A DNA stretch of 64,000 bases from JARRRD01 sp037381085 (GCA_037381085.1 JARRRD010000004.1:9805-73804); one strand, 5' to 3'; shown: positions 33,601-40,847, numbered from the stretch's first letter. Notes: generated by a model from the sequence alone, not told the origin. Numbers and translations are program-made.

Positions 33601-35254
33601 AGGCACTGTCGCTCCGGCGATAGGCATAAAGCATATTCCCCTTCTGTCCAAACTGTCGAAACCGGAGCGTCATGCGATAGAGCAGGCGCTCTTTGAAGGC
33701 GCCTGCCGGGAGGTCTTGCCGAAACCTTCCGGTGCCTCCGGTCCGGTCGCCGTAGCCTGGACCGGGCAGGGCAAGCCCTTTTTGCCCGGGAACGGCGAGA
33801 TAGCCCTCTCCTGCACTCACGATGCTAAGCTCCTGGTCTGCAGCACAGGCCCCGTGCCCCAGGGTTGCGACGTCGAGCCGGTAATGCACAGGGACCCGGA
33901 CGAGTGGGACCTCATGCTCGGCCGCGAAAAGCAGCTCCTGCTGGACAGCCTGAAGAAGGAGGACGATGCATTTGACAGGGCCGCCACCCGCATCTGGTGC
34001 GCAGTTGAAGCACTTCGCAAGGCGACTGACATGCAACAGGACGAACTCACGTTCGGTGCAAAAACCGGGGACTGCGTGATATTCAACTGTCCGGAGCGTA
34101 TTACCGTTCTCACTTTCCCCGTCAGGCTGCTCAGAGGCCCGGAACGGATCATTGCTGTTGCCACGAAAAAGAAATCACCGCCGTCTCAGGAGGACGAGAC
34201 AAGGCCGGAGGATCCCTCAATCTCACAGGAACGCCATGGGGAACGGAACGACTGCGGACCGGAAGGGCAAAAAGTCTTTGTCTGCACGTTCGACCTCGGC
34301 CTCAAGGACAACTCCACCATAAGCGGCGGCGTAAACTTCGCCAGCTACGCCCACTGGCTCGGGAAAGTGCGGGAGGCCGCACTGAAACCGATCGGGGAAT
34401 ATATAAGCGAGGAGTTCCATAACGGCCATTTCATGGTCACCAATTACACCGATACCCGCATAGTACGACACGTGAGAAACCACGAAGGCATGGAGGCGCG
34501 CACGTGGATAGACCGGATATTCGGATACGGGGACTCGTCCCTTGTGCTGAAATTCGAATGGTCAAAACTGACGGCCGACGGCACTGTCGTCCCCGCGGCT
34601 TTCAGCGAGCAGCAGGTCTCATGGATCAGGGTCACGGGACATGGTCTTGTCGAGCCCGTAAAATGTCCGTCATTTTTCTCGGAATTTCTCCGCAAGAGCG
34701 ACCTGGCACCGAAACTGCCCAAAGCAGAACAGTCGGAGGATATGCCCCTGGCCGAAGCCGCTACGCCGCAGGACCTGGGCGAGCTCGTCCGGGAATACGA
34801 CCTTATCGGCAGGGACAGACGCCCGGACGCCGAAACGACCCTGGACACTTCGATGCAGCATTCAAACCTGGCACTGAACATTTATTTTTCCAACTACTTT
34901 GTGTGGCAGGGACACCTCATGGAGAGATTCATGTACGGACTGGATCCGCAACTCTACATGAACATGTCGCATGAGGCCCAGTTTGCGACCACCCGCTGCA
35001 GGGTCACGCACCTGCGCGAGGCCATGCCGTTCGACCGCATAACCGTAACATTGCGGCTTCACCGCATATGGCGGCAAGGGGTGGAACTCTATTTTGAATA
35101 TTTCAAATCGGCTCCCCCCGCGGGAAGGACCAAGCTCGCATACGGCCATCACACGCTCATATGGTCATCAACGGACGAAACCGGCAAGTATGTCCCTCAG
35201 GACATGCCCGGCACGTTGATAGATAAAATCATATCATTGCAGGGCCGGCCCTAA
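27692..35254 (+). CDS. enediyne-type iterative polyketide synthase with PilZ-like head and fused thioesterase tail
   Basis: A 2520-residue megasynthase. Residues 1-105 resemble a PilZ domain (RNTRR, then SISEQGLQL). The ketosynthase follows with Cys318 (GACSSS), His451 (GHGTGT) and His493 (GHTKAA). The acyltransferase has Ser798 in GHSLGE. The carrier protein has Ser1133 in LDSIK. The ketoreductase has VTGGAKG, Ser1546 and Tyr1559. The dehydratase has HxxxGxxxxP (His1688) and Asp1862/Gln1866. A phosphopantetheinyl transferase has GCDVE (Asp2060) and WCAVEALRKA. Two hotdog thioesterase units occupy about 2190-2520 (NFASYAHWLG and NIYFSNYFVWQG). KS-AT-ACP-KR-DH-PPTase is the enediyne PKS order and predicts a self-activating iterative polyene maker. 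Typical partner genes are absent. GGGAGGC precedes the ATG. Confidence 0.9.
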   Translation: MEKRNTRRIPVSREVTLSREGNVYKGFLFSISEQGLQLIVLQARELRKDRQVRPFTVTLPISPSKTIAMSCVEVWSDGDIMGVHILDPSAEYKAFYKRSFFKIKKEITHDAIAVIGMGCYYPGAPTLKAFWENILARRREFRKLPDHRLPLSEYYDADPAVPDKTYADRASVIDGFTFDWIKRGIPKTVVDSSDIVHWLALEVALRALEDAGYTRQSTPCDRTGVILGNTLTGEYSRSQNMRLRWPYVGKILKVAAIEKGLPRKLTEDLLQTMEKYYKSAFAPVTEDTLAGNLSNTIAGRICNFLDLHGGGYTVDGACSSSLIAVATAATALSNGTLDLAIAGGIDISLDTFELVGFAKTNALTRGDMRVYDRGASGFIPGEGAGFVVLKRLQDAHTHGNDVYAILRGWGISSDGKGGMTAPKAESQALAIRRAYGKAGYDISSVDFIEGHGTGTAAGDRAEVEGIAMAMDSIGPQDRLRRCGITSLKSLIGHTKAASGIGGFIKAVIAVNRRIIPPTAGCSEPNAVFQDKARGLFPVLRGEIRDSDQIMRAGVSGMGFGGINCHVTIESEGQPTRRLDTSIGERELLASYQETEVFALSTRNRQDMLEKIDKLKKLAYGISASELTDLSSHLTQGVDPAHHFRVAVVAHSPDNLIDCLGRTHRILADHEFKEETVKTGPQQDIWVGHGQKTPRIGFLFPGQGSQQLNMGRTLTDRHAWARDLVALTDFYLVEQGYRKIVDCIYTDTDRALDVNQIEAWKKTLSNSEIAQPAICLCSLLWMRHLEHLGITPQAVGGHSLGELSAFYAAGAFYDMALLRFAAFRGGITAAKVHEAGAMASLACDRQKARQILDKTDGYAIIANMNSPGQTVISGETRAIDDAMHLAAAGDIRTKRLPVANAFHSRFMTEAASTLAESAPIPDTFTASKVRLFSSLDGRQVIPGTDIRRHFARQLTHTVDFISLVENMAKECDMLIEVGPGRVLSDLARSITSGKDIFCLPVEAVAGDDRSLNRVLACHFVHGGAIKWPALFQSRLVRPFIPASERVFIENPCERPLLPVDAEPLAAVRSRTQELLERAGDGQQRAGQPDKERQPGDDYAETPQKLLDMVSNVTGFPVDTISLDNRLLDDLNLDSIKAAEIVAKAVKLYHASGTVDPTGFANSSLKEIYERIVLGKKKDGPVPQSQPGDAWVRDFTIKYVPRPLIPEVPGDLRQKKVLIVSEHTPEEYRDALSDLLSRNRLLATSINYDRLSVDPPHSLENYDYFLFILPEGQDAGGPFTVRQTRAMAGRMHKIASTVAAMEARTPKPAYAVLQFGDTDFFACDSAAGIGAKGATAFLASLHHERPVEKIRILQFSRNSLFAIEKAFDELRSGDAFVAAMYDDNFVRHIPVLSPVRPQEFVPRPITWTSRDVVLVTGGAKGITAACALAFALKTGVRLALVGSTSNAESDPEIRESLRRYGENNIPHRYYPCDITDENAVASLVGRIAGELGPITGFVHGAAINKPRRFDQVSLEDAHREIGPKVLGAINILDSLKDNPPKLIVAFGSIIGVTGMGGNAWYGFSNEVLNLLLQQFRKQKPGIEIMTCAFSIWAEIGMGAKMGSLAFLSKMGIQAIPREKGIDHFMRLATSTAGTPQVVVAGRLGSLDIMRSRPPARRTRFIREIIFFEYGVELEAKAVLTTAHDKYLDHHVFRGVRLFPTVFGIEAMHQAATAVAGAENAGTVLIRDIRLSYPITVEPDGLTEIRIKALVQDAGSDGASTIVKAAVAAEQAGFTKDCFEATFVLNSGQAPGLFPGEITGDDLDIEPREDLYGHMLFQGPSFQRISRIISMTDDRCIFEASTQPPDADFDRDVHPFTAGDPYFRDTLLQSVQIILPDVVALPVEIDRWEIYPKPQGFGKYSVIVHILQRNDDTIVSDVTAVDPNGVIVEKIHGYAVKIIERKKDAPALSDLLSPDQWDEKMVNGQIARLCMEAGTVAPAIGIKHIPLLSKLSKPERHAIEQALFEGACREVLPKPSGASGPVAVAWTGQGKPFLPGNGEIALSCTHDAKLLVCSTGPVPQGCDVEPVMHRDPDEWDLMLGREKQLLLDSLKKEDDAFDRAATRIWCAVEALRKATDMQQDELTFGAKTGDCVIFNCPERITVLTFPVRLLRGPERIIAVATKKKSPPSQEDETRPEDPSISQERHGERNDCGPEGQKVFVCTFDLGLKDNSTISGGVNFASYAHWLGKVREAALKPIGEYISEEFHNGHFMVTNYTDTRIVRHVRNHEGMEARTWIDRIFGYGDSSLVLKFEWSKLTADGTVVPAAFSEQQVSWIRVTGHGLVEPVKCPSFFSEFLRKSDLAPKLPKAEQSEDMPLAEAATPQDLGELVREYDLIGRDRRPDAETTLDTSMQHSNLALNIYFSNYFVWQGHLMERFMYGLDPQLYMNMSHEAQFATTRCRVTHLREAMPFDRITVTLRLHRIWRQGVELYFEYFKSAPPAGRTKLAYGHHTLIWSSTDETGKYVPQDMPGTLIDKIISLQGRP

Positions 35255-35296
35255 AGAGAAGAAACATTGGTCACTGCTATTTATTCCTCCAGACCC

Positions 35297-35311
35297 ATAG
35301 TAATTATCTAT
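35297..35311 (+). promoter_or_regulatory. LysR-type box upstream of the LysR gene
   Basis: ATAG-N7-CTAT fits the LysR T-N11-A pattern. It lies about 195 bp before the regulator start and just upstream of TTGACG and TATAAT at 35312 and about 35337. The same box plus flank occurs at 36460. Autoregulation is likely by analogy with the family. Confidence 0.5.
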
Positions 35312-35505
35312 TTGACGCATGGGTACAGTTGATACATATAATTGAACATGGGCATTGATGCTTCTTGCGGGCATATGCGTGCGGACGGGAGAGACGGGGT
35401 AAATGATTCTGTTCTCGGGGCGTGCGCGCCGTGACCGATGAAGTACTGAGAAAGATCTTCGTCGGGCTGGCCCGGAATTCATGATAGTGGTAAACTAGGG
35501 GGCCA

Positions 35506-36393
35506 GTGGATATACACCATCTCAGGGTCTTTGCATCGGTCTACAGGCACAGAAGCTTTTCAAAGGCCTCCGAGGAACTTCACCTCGCTCAGCCGACGGT
35601 CAGCGACCATATCAAGGGGCTTGAAGAGGAGCTGAACTGCAGGCTCTTCGACAGGCTCAGCAGAAAGATCATTCCCACGAGAGAGGCCGGTGTTCTTATC
35701 GGACGCGTCAGTGAGGTCATCGACAAGTTCGAAGGGATCCAGGACTTTCTGGGAGATTTCAGGAAGGAGCTTGCGGGCCATCTCGTCGTCGGTGCAAGCA
35801 CGATACCCGCAACATACATACTTCCGGGTCTCGCCGCATCTTACAGGAAAAAACATCCCGGTGTTTTTTTCGAAGTAGTCGTTTCGGACTCCCGGGGAAT
35901 AACAGAAAAGGTCGCGGAGCACGATCTTCTTATGGGAGTGGTAGGCGCTGAACCGGATAACGCCCAGGTGCACTACACCACCCTTCTTGACGATGAGCTG
36001 GTGGCAATAGCAGCACCGTCTTTCAACATCAAAAGGAGCATCGGCATCAGGGAGTTTGCAGGACTTCCAATGGTAATGCGCGAGCAGGGATCAGGCACAA
36101 GGAGGGAATTTGAAAAGATACTCGTAAAGGAGGGTATCGATCCGCAGCAACTCAGCGTCGTCGGCCTCTTTGGTTCCACCGCTGCAGTCAAGCAGGCGGT
36201 GAAGGAAGGAATGGGTCTGTCGATCATTTCCCGCCGGGCCGTCCGGGATGAACTCAAGTGCCGCATGTTAAAGGAGATCAGGATAAAGGATGCCGGCATG
36301 AAGCGGAAATTTCTTGTCGTCACCCACAAGAAGAGAACGCTCCCGCATATCTATAAAGACTTTCTTGAGTACCTTCTTCCCGGCCGGCCATAG
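35506..36393 (+). CDS. selenium metabolism-associated LysR family regulator
   Basis: A 295-residue LysR regulator. The winged helix-turn-helix is at residues 1-60 (HLRVFASVYRHRSFSKASEELHLAQPTVS), and the effector domain starts near 90 (GASTIPATYILPGL). The sequence fits the LysR subgroup that accompanies selenium genes such as yedF, and yedF does lie downstream beyond a tRNA. GTG 35506 follows GGGGGCC. The effector is not known to me. Matching boxes upstream of itself and of the tRNA/yedF unit support regulation of both. Confidence 0.82.
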   Translation: MDIHHLRVFASVYRHRSFSKASEELHLAQPTVSDHIKGLEEELNCRLFDRLSRKIIPTREAGVLIGRVSEVIDKFEGIQDFLGDFRKELAGHLVVGASTIPATYILPGLAASYRKKHPGVFFEVVVSDSRGITEKVAEHDLLMGVVGAEPDNAQVHYTTLLDDELVAIAAPSFNIKRSIGIREFAGLPMVMREQGSGTRREFEKILVKEGIDPQQLSVVGLFGSTAAVKQAVKEGMGLSIISRRAVRDELKCRMLKEIRIKDAGMKRKFLVVTHKKRTLPHIYKDFLEYLLPGRP

Positions 36394-36459
36394 AGGCGGG
36401 GTCCGACAGGACGCCATCCACTTCCCCTCTTTCACCGGCCTATGGGTACAGGCTGATGG

Positions 36460-36474
36460 ATAGCTATTATCTAT
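36460..36474 (+). promoter_or_regulatory. LysR-type box upstream of the tRNA-Cys/yedF unit
   Basis: ATAG-N7-CTAT again, identical to the 35297 site over ATTATCTATTTG and in its spacing to a GTTGATA about 12 nt further on. TTGTCA and TATATG, 16 bp apart, make a plausible promoter just after it. The tRNA starts about 190 nt downstream. Confidence 0.5.
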
Positions 36475-36513
36475 TTGTCATATAGGCAGATGTTGATATA
36501 TGCTTTATATTGA

Positions 36514-36533
36514 CCCTGACGTTGCAAAGCAGC
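36514..36533 (+). repeat. left arm of a 20-bp inverted repeat bracketing tRNA and yedF
   Basis: CCCTGACGTTGCAAAGCAGC is found in perfect reverse complement at 37575-37594. The arms enclose 1081 bp holding only the tRNA and yedF. Confidence 0.7.
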
Positions 36534-36663
36534 CCGGAGATTCTTTTGCAACTATAAGGTTAATTCGTATCGCCGGGATATCCGGATAATAATGATCGAT
36601 ACTCGAAAAGAATTCGGGAAGGTAATTCACTACACAATTAAGTATAAGGGCTATACCTGAATC

Positions 36664-36758
36664 GGGGGGCAAGGGGCTGGCGCCCCTCCTGGTCTGCAAA
36701 ACCAGAGGTATGGTCCGAAAAAGGCCGTAGTGGGTCCGATTCCCACTGCCCCTCTCCA
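36664..36758 (+). tRNA. tRNA-Cys (anticodon GCA) with selenocysteine-tRNA-like class II fold
   Basis: The 95-nt sequence folds with an 8-bp acceptor stem (GGGGGGCA/TGCCCCTC, one G-T), a D arm GGGGC-TGGC-GCCCC with a 4-nt loop, anticodon stem CTGGT/ACCAG with loop CTGCAAA (anticodon GCA), a 6-bp variable arm ATGGTC/GGCCGT and a 5-bp T stem GTGGG/CCCAC with the odd loop TCCGATT. The CCA is encoded and position 73 is U, the main cysteine identity base. Normal tRNA-Cys is class I with a 7-bp acceptor stem; this form mirrors bacterial tRNA-Sec. It lies between a selenium-type regulator and yedF. Confidence 0.82.
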
Positions 36759-36883
36759 AATTTTTGTCTGCCACATGAGGAACGATTGGATTCGTGGGCG
36801 TTTGAAGTAAGAAGTTGTCCCGGCATATGGCAAAGTCCCGCCAGGAACGTACCGACGGACTCCGGGACATCAAGGAGATTATA

Positions 36884-37474
36884 ATGGTTATTGACGCAAG
36901 AGGGCAGGGTTGTCCCAGGCCCGTCATGATGGCTGAGGAAGCACTATCTAAAATCACGGAAGGCATTGTCGAGGTTGTCGTGGACAATGAGGCGTCGGCC
37001 GAGAATCTCGCATCCTTCGCTAACAGCAATGCCTTTCATTCGGATACGGCCAGGGACGGCAAAGACTGGCGGGTGAAGATAGTGAAGGGCTATGTGTGCA
37101 CGCCTGAAACCGCTTCCGGGAAGACACCTTCGACGGAGAAAGACCTCCTCGTTGTCGTGGGAACCGACACGATGGGCAAGGAGGAGGAACTCGGCAGGAT
37201 ACTCATGAAGGCCTATCTGGAAACGATGAAGACATACAAAGAACTGCCCCATACCATATTTTTTCTGAACGCAGGGGTAAAGCTCACGACAACAAACGAT
37301 CAGACGGTCCCGCTCCTGAAAGACATTGAAGCCATGGGAGTCGAAATTTATTCATGTGGAACATGCCTAAAGCATTACAACCTGGAATCGCAATTGCAGG
37401 TCGGCAGGCGGGGTACGACAAACCATATCGTGGAAGGGATGAAGGACTTCGGCAAAACGGTCTGGATCGGATGA
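36884..37474 (+). CDS. yedF: sulfurtransferase-like selenium metabolism protein YedF
   Basis: A 196-residue protein. The N-terminal 75 residues are a TusA/SirA-like domain with DARGQGCPRPVM, whose Cys is the acceptor site. The C-terminal half is a DsrE-like domain (DLLVVVGTDTMG, IYSCGTCLKHYN). This is the fusion found in genomes that use selenium, where it is thought to help handle selenium. AAGGAGAT precedes ATG 36884; an upstream ATG at 36815 lacks a ribosome site. A tRNA with a selenocysteine-like fold is 125 bp upstream. Confidence 0.9.
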   Translation: MVIDARGQGCPRPVMMAEEALSKITEGIVEVVVDNEASAENLASFANSNAFHSDTARDGKDWRVKIVKGYVCTPETASGKTPSTEKDLLVVVGTDTMGKEEELGRILMKAYLETMKTYKELPHTIFFLNAGVKLTTTNDQTVPLLKDIEAMGVEIYSCGTCLKHYNLESQLQVGRRGTTNHIVEGMKDFGKTVWIG

Positions 37475-37526
37475 AACTTCCGGTTGCATAAATCTTACCC
37501 CTGCTGTTGCATGAGATTCTCTGAAA

Positions 37527-37577
37527 AGCGCGGAAGGGGCAGCGAAAAATGTCCTTTTTCGATGTCCCTTCCGCGCT
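37527..37577 (+). terminator. long two-part hairpin after yedF
   Basis: AGCGCGGAAGGG (37527-37538) pairs perfectly with CCCTTCCGCGCT (37566-37577), and inside it CGAAAAA pairs with TTTTTCG. There is no T tract after it, but it sits between convergent genes and overlaps the right arm of the 20-bp inverted repeat. Confidence 0.5.
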
Positions 37578-37594
37578 GCTTTGCAACGTCAGGG
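37575..37594 (-). repeat. right arm of the 20-bp inverted repeat
   Basis: Perfect reverse complement of 36514-36533. It ends 5 bp before the 3' end of the convergent dienelactone hydrolase gene. Confidence 0.7.
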
Positions 37595-37599
37595 TAAAA

Positions 37600-38430
37600 T
37601 TACTGCTTCCCTTGCTCGCCGGGTTGTTCCCTGAATATCTGATCGAGGAACTCCTCGAGCTTCCGCCAGGAATCCTTGTCGGCCTTTGCATCGTAAGCGA
37701 TTGGCAGATTGAATTTCTTCGCGTACTCGTCGGCCTTCGGGTTGGTAAAGCTGTGGGTGGCTCCGGGATAAAGTACGATGCGGAAATCGGCCCCGGCTTT
37801 TTTCATCTCCTGCCTGAAGGCCTCCACCTGTTCCGGACCGACAAATTTATCGTCCTCGCCCTGAAACACAAGGACCCTGGCCTTGACAGTTCCCGGCCTC
37901 GCAGGCTGCACCGTCCCCAGACTGCCGTGGAAACTCGCCACTCCTTTCAGGTCAGCACCGTGGGCGGCCATGTTCAGCACTACGCCTCCTCCAAAGCAGT
38001 AACCGATTGCGGCAATCCTCGCACTGTTTGTAACAGGCTGTTTACCGAGAAAACCCAGGGCGGCCATGAACCTGGTTCTTTCGAGATCGAAGTCCCTCGT
38101 GACCTCCGACGAAAGCCTTGAGGCCTCATCCGGGTCTTTCGCCCGCCTGTCCCCTCCGTACATGTCCACCGCAAGGGCGACATAGCCCAGATCTGCCAGC
38201 ATGCGGGCACGCATCCGTTCGTAGCCGCTGAGTCCCCACCATTCCGGGACAACAAGCACCCCCGGTCTTTTACCCTTCATGTTCTTGTCATAGGCGAGGT
38301 AGCCTTTCATCACGTCGCCGCCGGCCTTGTATTCGACTTCATGCCCGACGACGTTGGGATTCGCCCGGACCTCTCCCGCAAATACAGGCAATGCCGACAA
38401 AACAAGCAACGAGATCAAAATCTTTTCCAT
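37600..38430 (-). CDS. secreted dienelactone hydrolase family protein
   Basis: A 276-residue alpha/beta hydrolase with a signal peptide (LISLLVLSALPVFAGEVRA). The nucleophile is Cys in GYCFGGG near residue 145, with Asp in FQGEDDKF and His in GATHSFTNP completing the triad. The family opens lactones of chloroaromatic degradation, but many members are general esterases. Export makes a catabolic cytoplasmic role unlikely. GGAGGAGAC precedes the ATG. Confidence 0.85.
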   Translation of the reverse strand: MEKILISLLVLSALPVFAGEVRANPNVVGHEVEYKAGGDVMKGYLAYDKNMKGKRPGVLVVPEWWGLSGYERMRARMLADLGYVALAVDMYGGDRRAKDPDEASRLSSEVTRDFDLERTRFMAALGFLGKQPVTNSARIAAIGYCFGGGVVLNMAAHGADLKGVASFHGSLGTVQPARPGTVKARVLVFQGEDDKFVGPEQVEAFRQEMKKAGADFRIVLYPGATHSFTNPKADEYAKKFNLPIAYDAKADKDSWRKLEEFLDQIFREQPGEQGKQ

Positions 38431-38500
38431 ACCGTCTCCTCCGCTCAGGATTAATGACTAAAGTTTATCAGCAACCCGGACTGATGGCAATGCGGTTCGT

Positions 38501-39745
38501 TCATAACCTCGTGTCCCGGTCGGCGGGCCCTTGACGGCTCATTAGATAGATGACACCGGCCTTGTCATCGGAAATGAGGATCGTTCCGTCGGTCCGGATC
38601 ATGATATCAACGGGCCTCCCGAACGCCCTCCCACCCTTTGTAAGCCAGCCGGAGACGAAATCTTCCGCCCCCAGATACTTCCCCCCGCTGTCAAACCGGT
38701 GCCTTACGACTTTGTATCCCGTTGGCACGCTCCGGTTCCAGGAGCCGTGGTATGCAACCAGCAGGTCATTCCTGAAATCCTCCGGCCAGCCCTTCTCAGG
38801 GAAGAAAGACAGGCCGAGAGGGGCGGAGTGCGCGGGGATATCGATATGGGAAGGATAGGTCCCGGGTATTCTGCACTGTACCCTGTTGCCCGGATCAAAA
38901 TCCGAGTCATGGACATTCCTGCCGAAGCAGAAAGGCCACCCGTAGTTCCTGCCTTTCTTGATGATGTTTATTTCATCGGGAGGGAGGTTGTCGCCCAGAA
39001 AGTCCCGCCCCATTTCCGTCGCCCATATCTGCTTGGTCCCGGGGTGCACCGCCATGAATACCGAATTCCTGAGGCCCGAGGCGAAGGTCCTCAGCTTCCC
39101 GCCGCCGGCGGGCACTACCAGTATCTTTGCCCTTCTCCAGTCTTCCTCCCTGCAGACATTACAGGATGAGCCCACGGAGATCAGGAGACTGCCGTCTTCA
39201 GGGCCTGGCATGAAGAGAAGTGTCCGCGTAACATGGCCGCCCCCGTCCGGGAGATCGGCGATCTTCTTTTCTCTGACTGCCTTCATGTTCATGCTGTCGT
39301 AGGAATAGACGCCAACCTCGTCTTCTTCGGCTATGTAGAGCCGGCAGCCGGGGTTGCACCTGAAGGCAAGACCGTGGGGGCGGTCAAGCCCCTCCACGAC
39401 AGTGACAACACGATCTGCGGTTCCGTCCCCGTTTTCATCGGGAAGGGCAACCACGCTGCCGCGGGAGGGAATGCTGACAAGAAGAGTGCCGCCCGGGTCA
39501 AGGACCATCACCCTCGGCCCTCCCAATCCCTTGGCATAGATGGATATGGAAAATCCCGCGGGAAGCTTCAAAGGCATGCCCGGGGCGCCGCCGTCCTCGC
39601 CGTGCGGACCGATAAGCTTCACGATGTCGCCGGAAGGTCTTTCGATGGCCGGGCCTATCCCTCGCAGATTCTCCCAGGAAAAAAACGCCAGCCAGAGCAG
39701 GAGGGCAATCCCGCAAACGAAGATTGTCGGCAGCGGTCTCCTCAT
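38501..39745 (-). CDS. PQQ-dependent sugar (sorbosone-type) dehydrogenase-like protein
   Basis: A 414-residue protein with an N-terminal membrane anchor (TIFVCGIALLLWLAFFSW) and a six-bladed propeller of the glucose/sorbosone dehydrogenase family: RPHGLAF, GVYSYDSM, ADLPDGGGHVTRTL, LRNSVFMAVHP, EINIIKKGRNYGWPFC and HGSWNRSVPTGYKV. Four cysteines may form disulphides (NPGCRLY, SCNVC). The family oxidises sugars with PQQ, though many members lack proven cofactor binding. ATG 39745 is preferred to TTG 39751. Confidence 0.83.
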   Translation of the reverse strand: MRRPLPTIFVCGIALLLWLAFFSWENLRGIGPAIERPSGDIVKLIGPHGEDGGAPGMPLKLPAGFSISIYAKGLGGPRVMVLDPGGTLLVSIPSRGSVVALPDENGDGTADRVVTVVEGLDRPHGLAFRCNPGCRLYIAEEDEVGVYSYDSMNMKAVREKKIADLPDGGGHVTRTLLFMPGPEDGSLLISVGSSCNVCREEDWRRAKILVVPAGGGKLRTFASGLRNSVFMAVHPGTKQIWATEMGRDFLGDNLPPDEINIIKKGRNYGWPFCFGRNVHDSDFDPGNRVQCRIPGTYPSHIDIPAHSAPLGLSFFPEKGWPEDFRNDLLVAYHGSWNRSVPTGYKVVRHRFDSGGKYLGAEDFVSGWLTKGGRAFGRPVDIMIRTDGTILISDDKAGVIYLMSRQGPADRDTRL

Positions 39746-39830
39746 AGACAAATCTTATCACGTAAACGTCCGGATCGAAATGTCCGTAATCAGCAGCCCG
39801 GCCGGGCCGGGAGCCGGATGTTCCTTTTTG

Positions 39831-40847
39831 TTAAAAAGAATACTGCATGCCGAGAAGCCACTGCACGTCGGTCTTTTGGACCCGGGCCGGTGGATTACTG
39901 TCCCTGTCGACTATATTGTCGAGCCTGAGGGCCCAGCCCGAACCTACCGGCGCCGTCAGGCCCGCTTCATTGCGAAGAATATATTCGCCGATGTAATCAA
40001 GCCTCGGATAGAGGATAAGCCTGTCCGAAAAGGCAAGGAATTCCGCTATCCTGTAATCGAAATTAGCGCCGAGCCGGAGCGTCAGAAAGTCCTTGTCCTC
40101 ACCCTTTTTCCGGCTTTCATTGACATATGACAGGCCCGCTTCGACGGAAAGGGACTTCCTCGCATCATCCAGCAGCTGATACCCGGCCCCCGGGCCGACA
40201 GCCACCCTGAGCTTAAGATCGCGGAATGTATCGCTGGACAGCTCCGTACCCATATAGCCATAGAATTTCTTCGAGAAGAAATAATCATATTTCACAAGCC
40301 CATAGTGGTTACGCACCGTCATGGCCCCGTTTTCGCTGGAATAGTTGAATTGATAGATCAGCGTGAATTTGTCGGTCTCCGTCTTTTTGGAGGCAGCCAG
40401 GGAGAGGGAAGCGCCTGTGGCGTGGACGTTTCCGGTCTGCACGTTCCCGGCTACGGTTATGCTTCCCTTCCATCGGGGCGGGAGAGGATTAATCGATGCC
40501 ACCTGCTTCCAGTCAAATGAAGTTGCTTCCCTGCCGGGGCCTCTCTCCGCAATAATCCTGTTGTCCTCCGTGGTACTCAACTGCCCTTTCAGCACCTCCC
40601 CGTCGGCGAGGTGGACGTCCACAGGAGCGGAAGTAGAGATCTTTCTTATCCTTGCCGCATCGATTTCAACCACTCCCGCATATTCGGTCCGGAGGACCAG
40701 CTTCCCTCCCACGACTCTTTCGATCTTTCCGCTGAGAGAATCCCCGTTTGCAAGCACAACCCGGTCGGCTTTAGCCATCCGCACCGGCAGAAGAAAAAAT
40801 AAAACCGCGACAACAGGCAATAAACGGTATGCAATCCCGGTAAACAT
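39831..40847 (-). CDS. DUF481 outer-membrane beta-barrel protein
   Basis: A 338-residue exported protein with signal peptide (LLPVVAVLFFLLPVRMAKA). Residues 28-110 repeat short strands (LANGDSLSGKIERV, LADGEVLKGQLSTTEDN). From about 115 the DUF481 barrel follows (WKGSITVAGNVQTGNVHATGASLSL) and ends with aromatic QYSF, typical of outer-membrane barrels. Function unknown. AAAGGAGGGG precedes the ATG. Confidence 0.85.
   Translation of the reverse strand: MFTGIAYRLLPVVAVLFFLLPVRMAKADRVVLANGDSLSGKIERVVGGKLVLRTEYAGVVEIDAARIRKISTSAPVDVHLADGEVLKGQLSTTEDNRIIAERGPGREATSFDWKQVASINPLPPRWKGSITVAGNVQTGNVHATGASLSLAASKKTETDKFTLIYQFNYSSENGAMTVRNHYGLVKYDYFFSKKFYGYMGTELSSDTFRDLKLRVAVGPGAGYQLLDDARKSLSVEAGLSYVNESRKKGEDKDFLTLRLGANFDYRIAEFLAFSDRLILYPRLDYIGEYILRNEAGLTAPVGSGWALRLDNIVDRDSNPPARVQKTDVQWLLGMQYSF

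Noticed and set aside
36664..36758. Calling the tRNA selC (selenocysteine)
   Set aside because: The shape fits, but the anticodon is GCA rather than TCA and position 73 is U rather than G.
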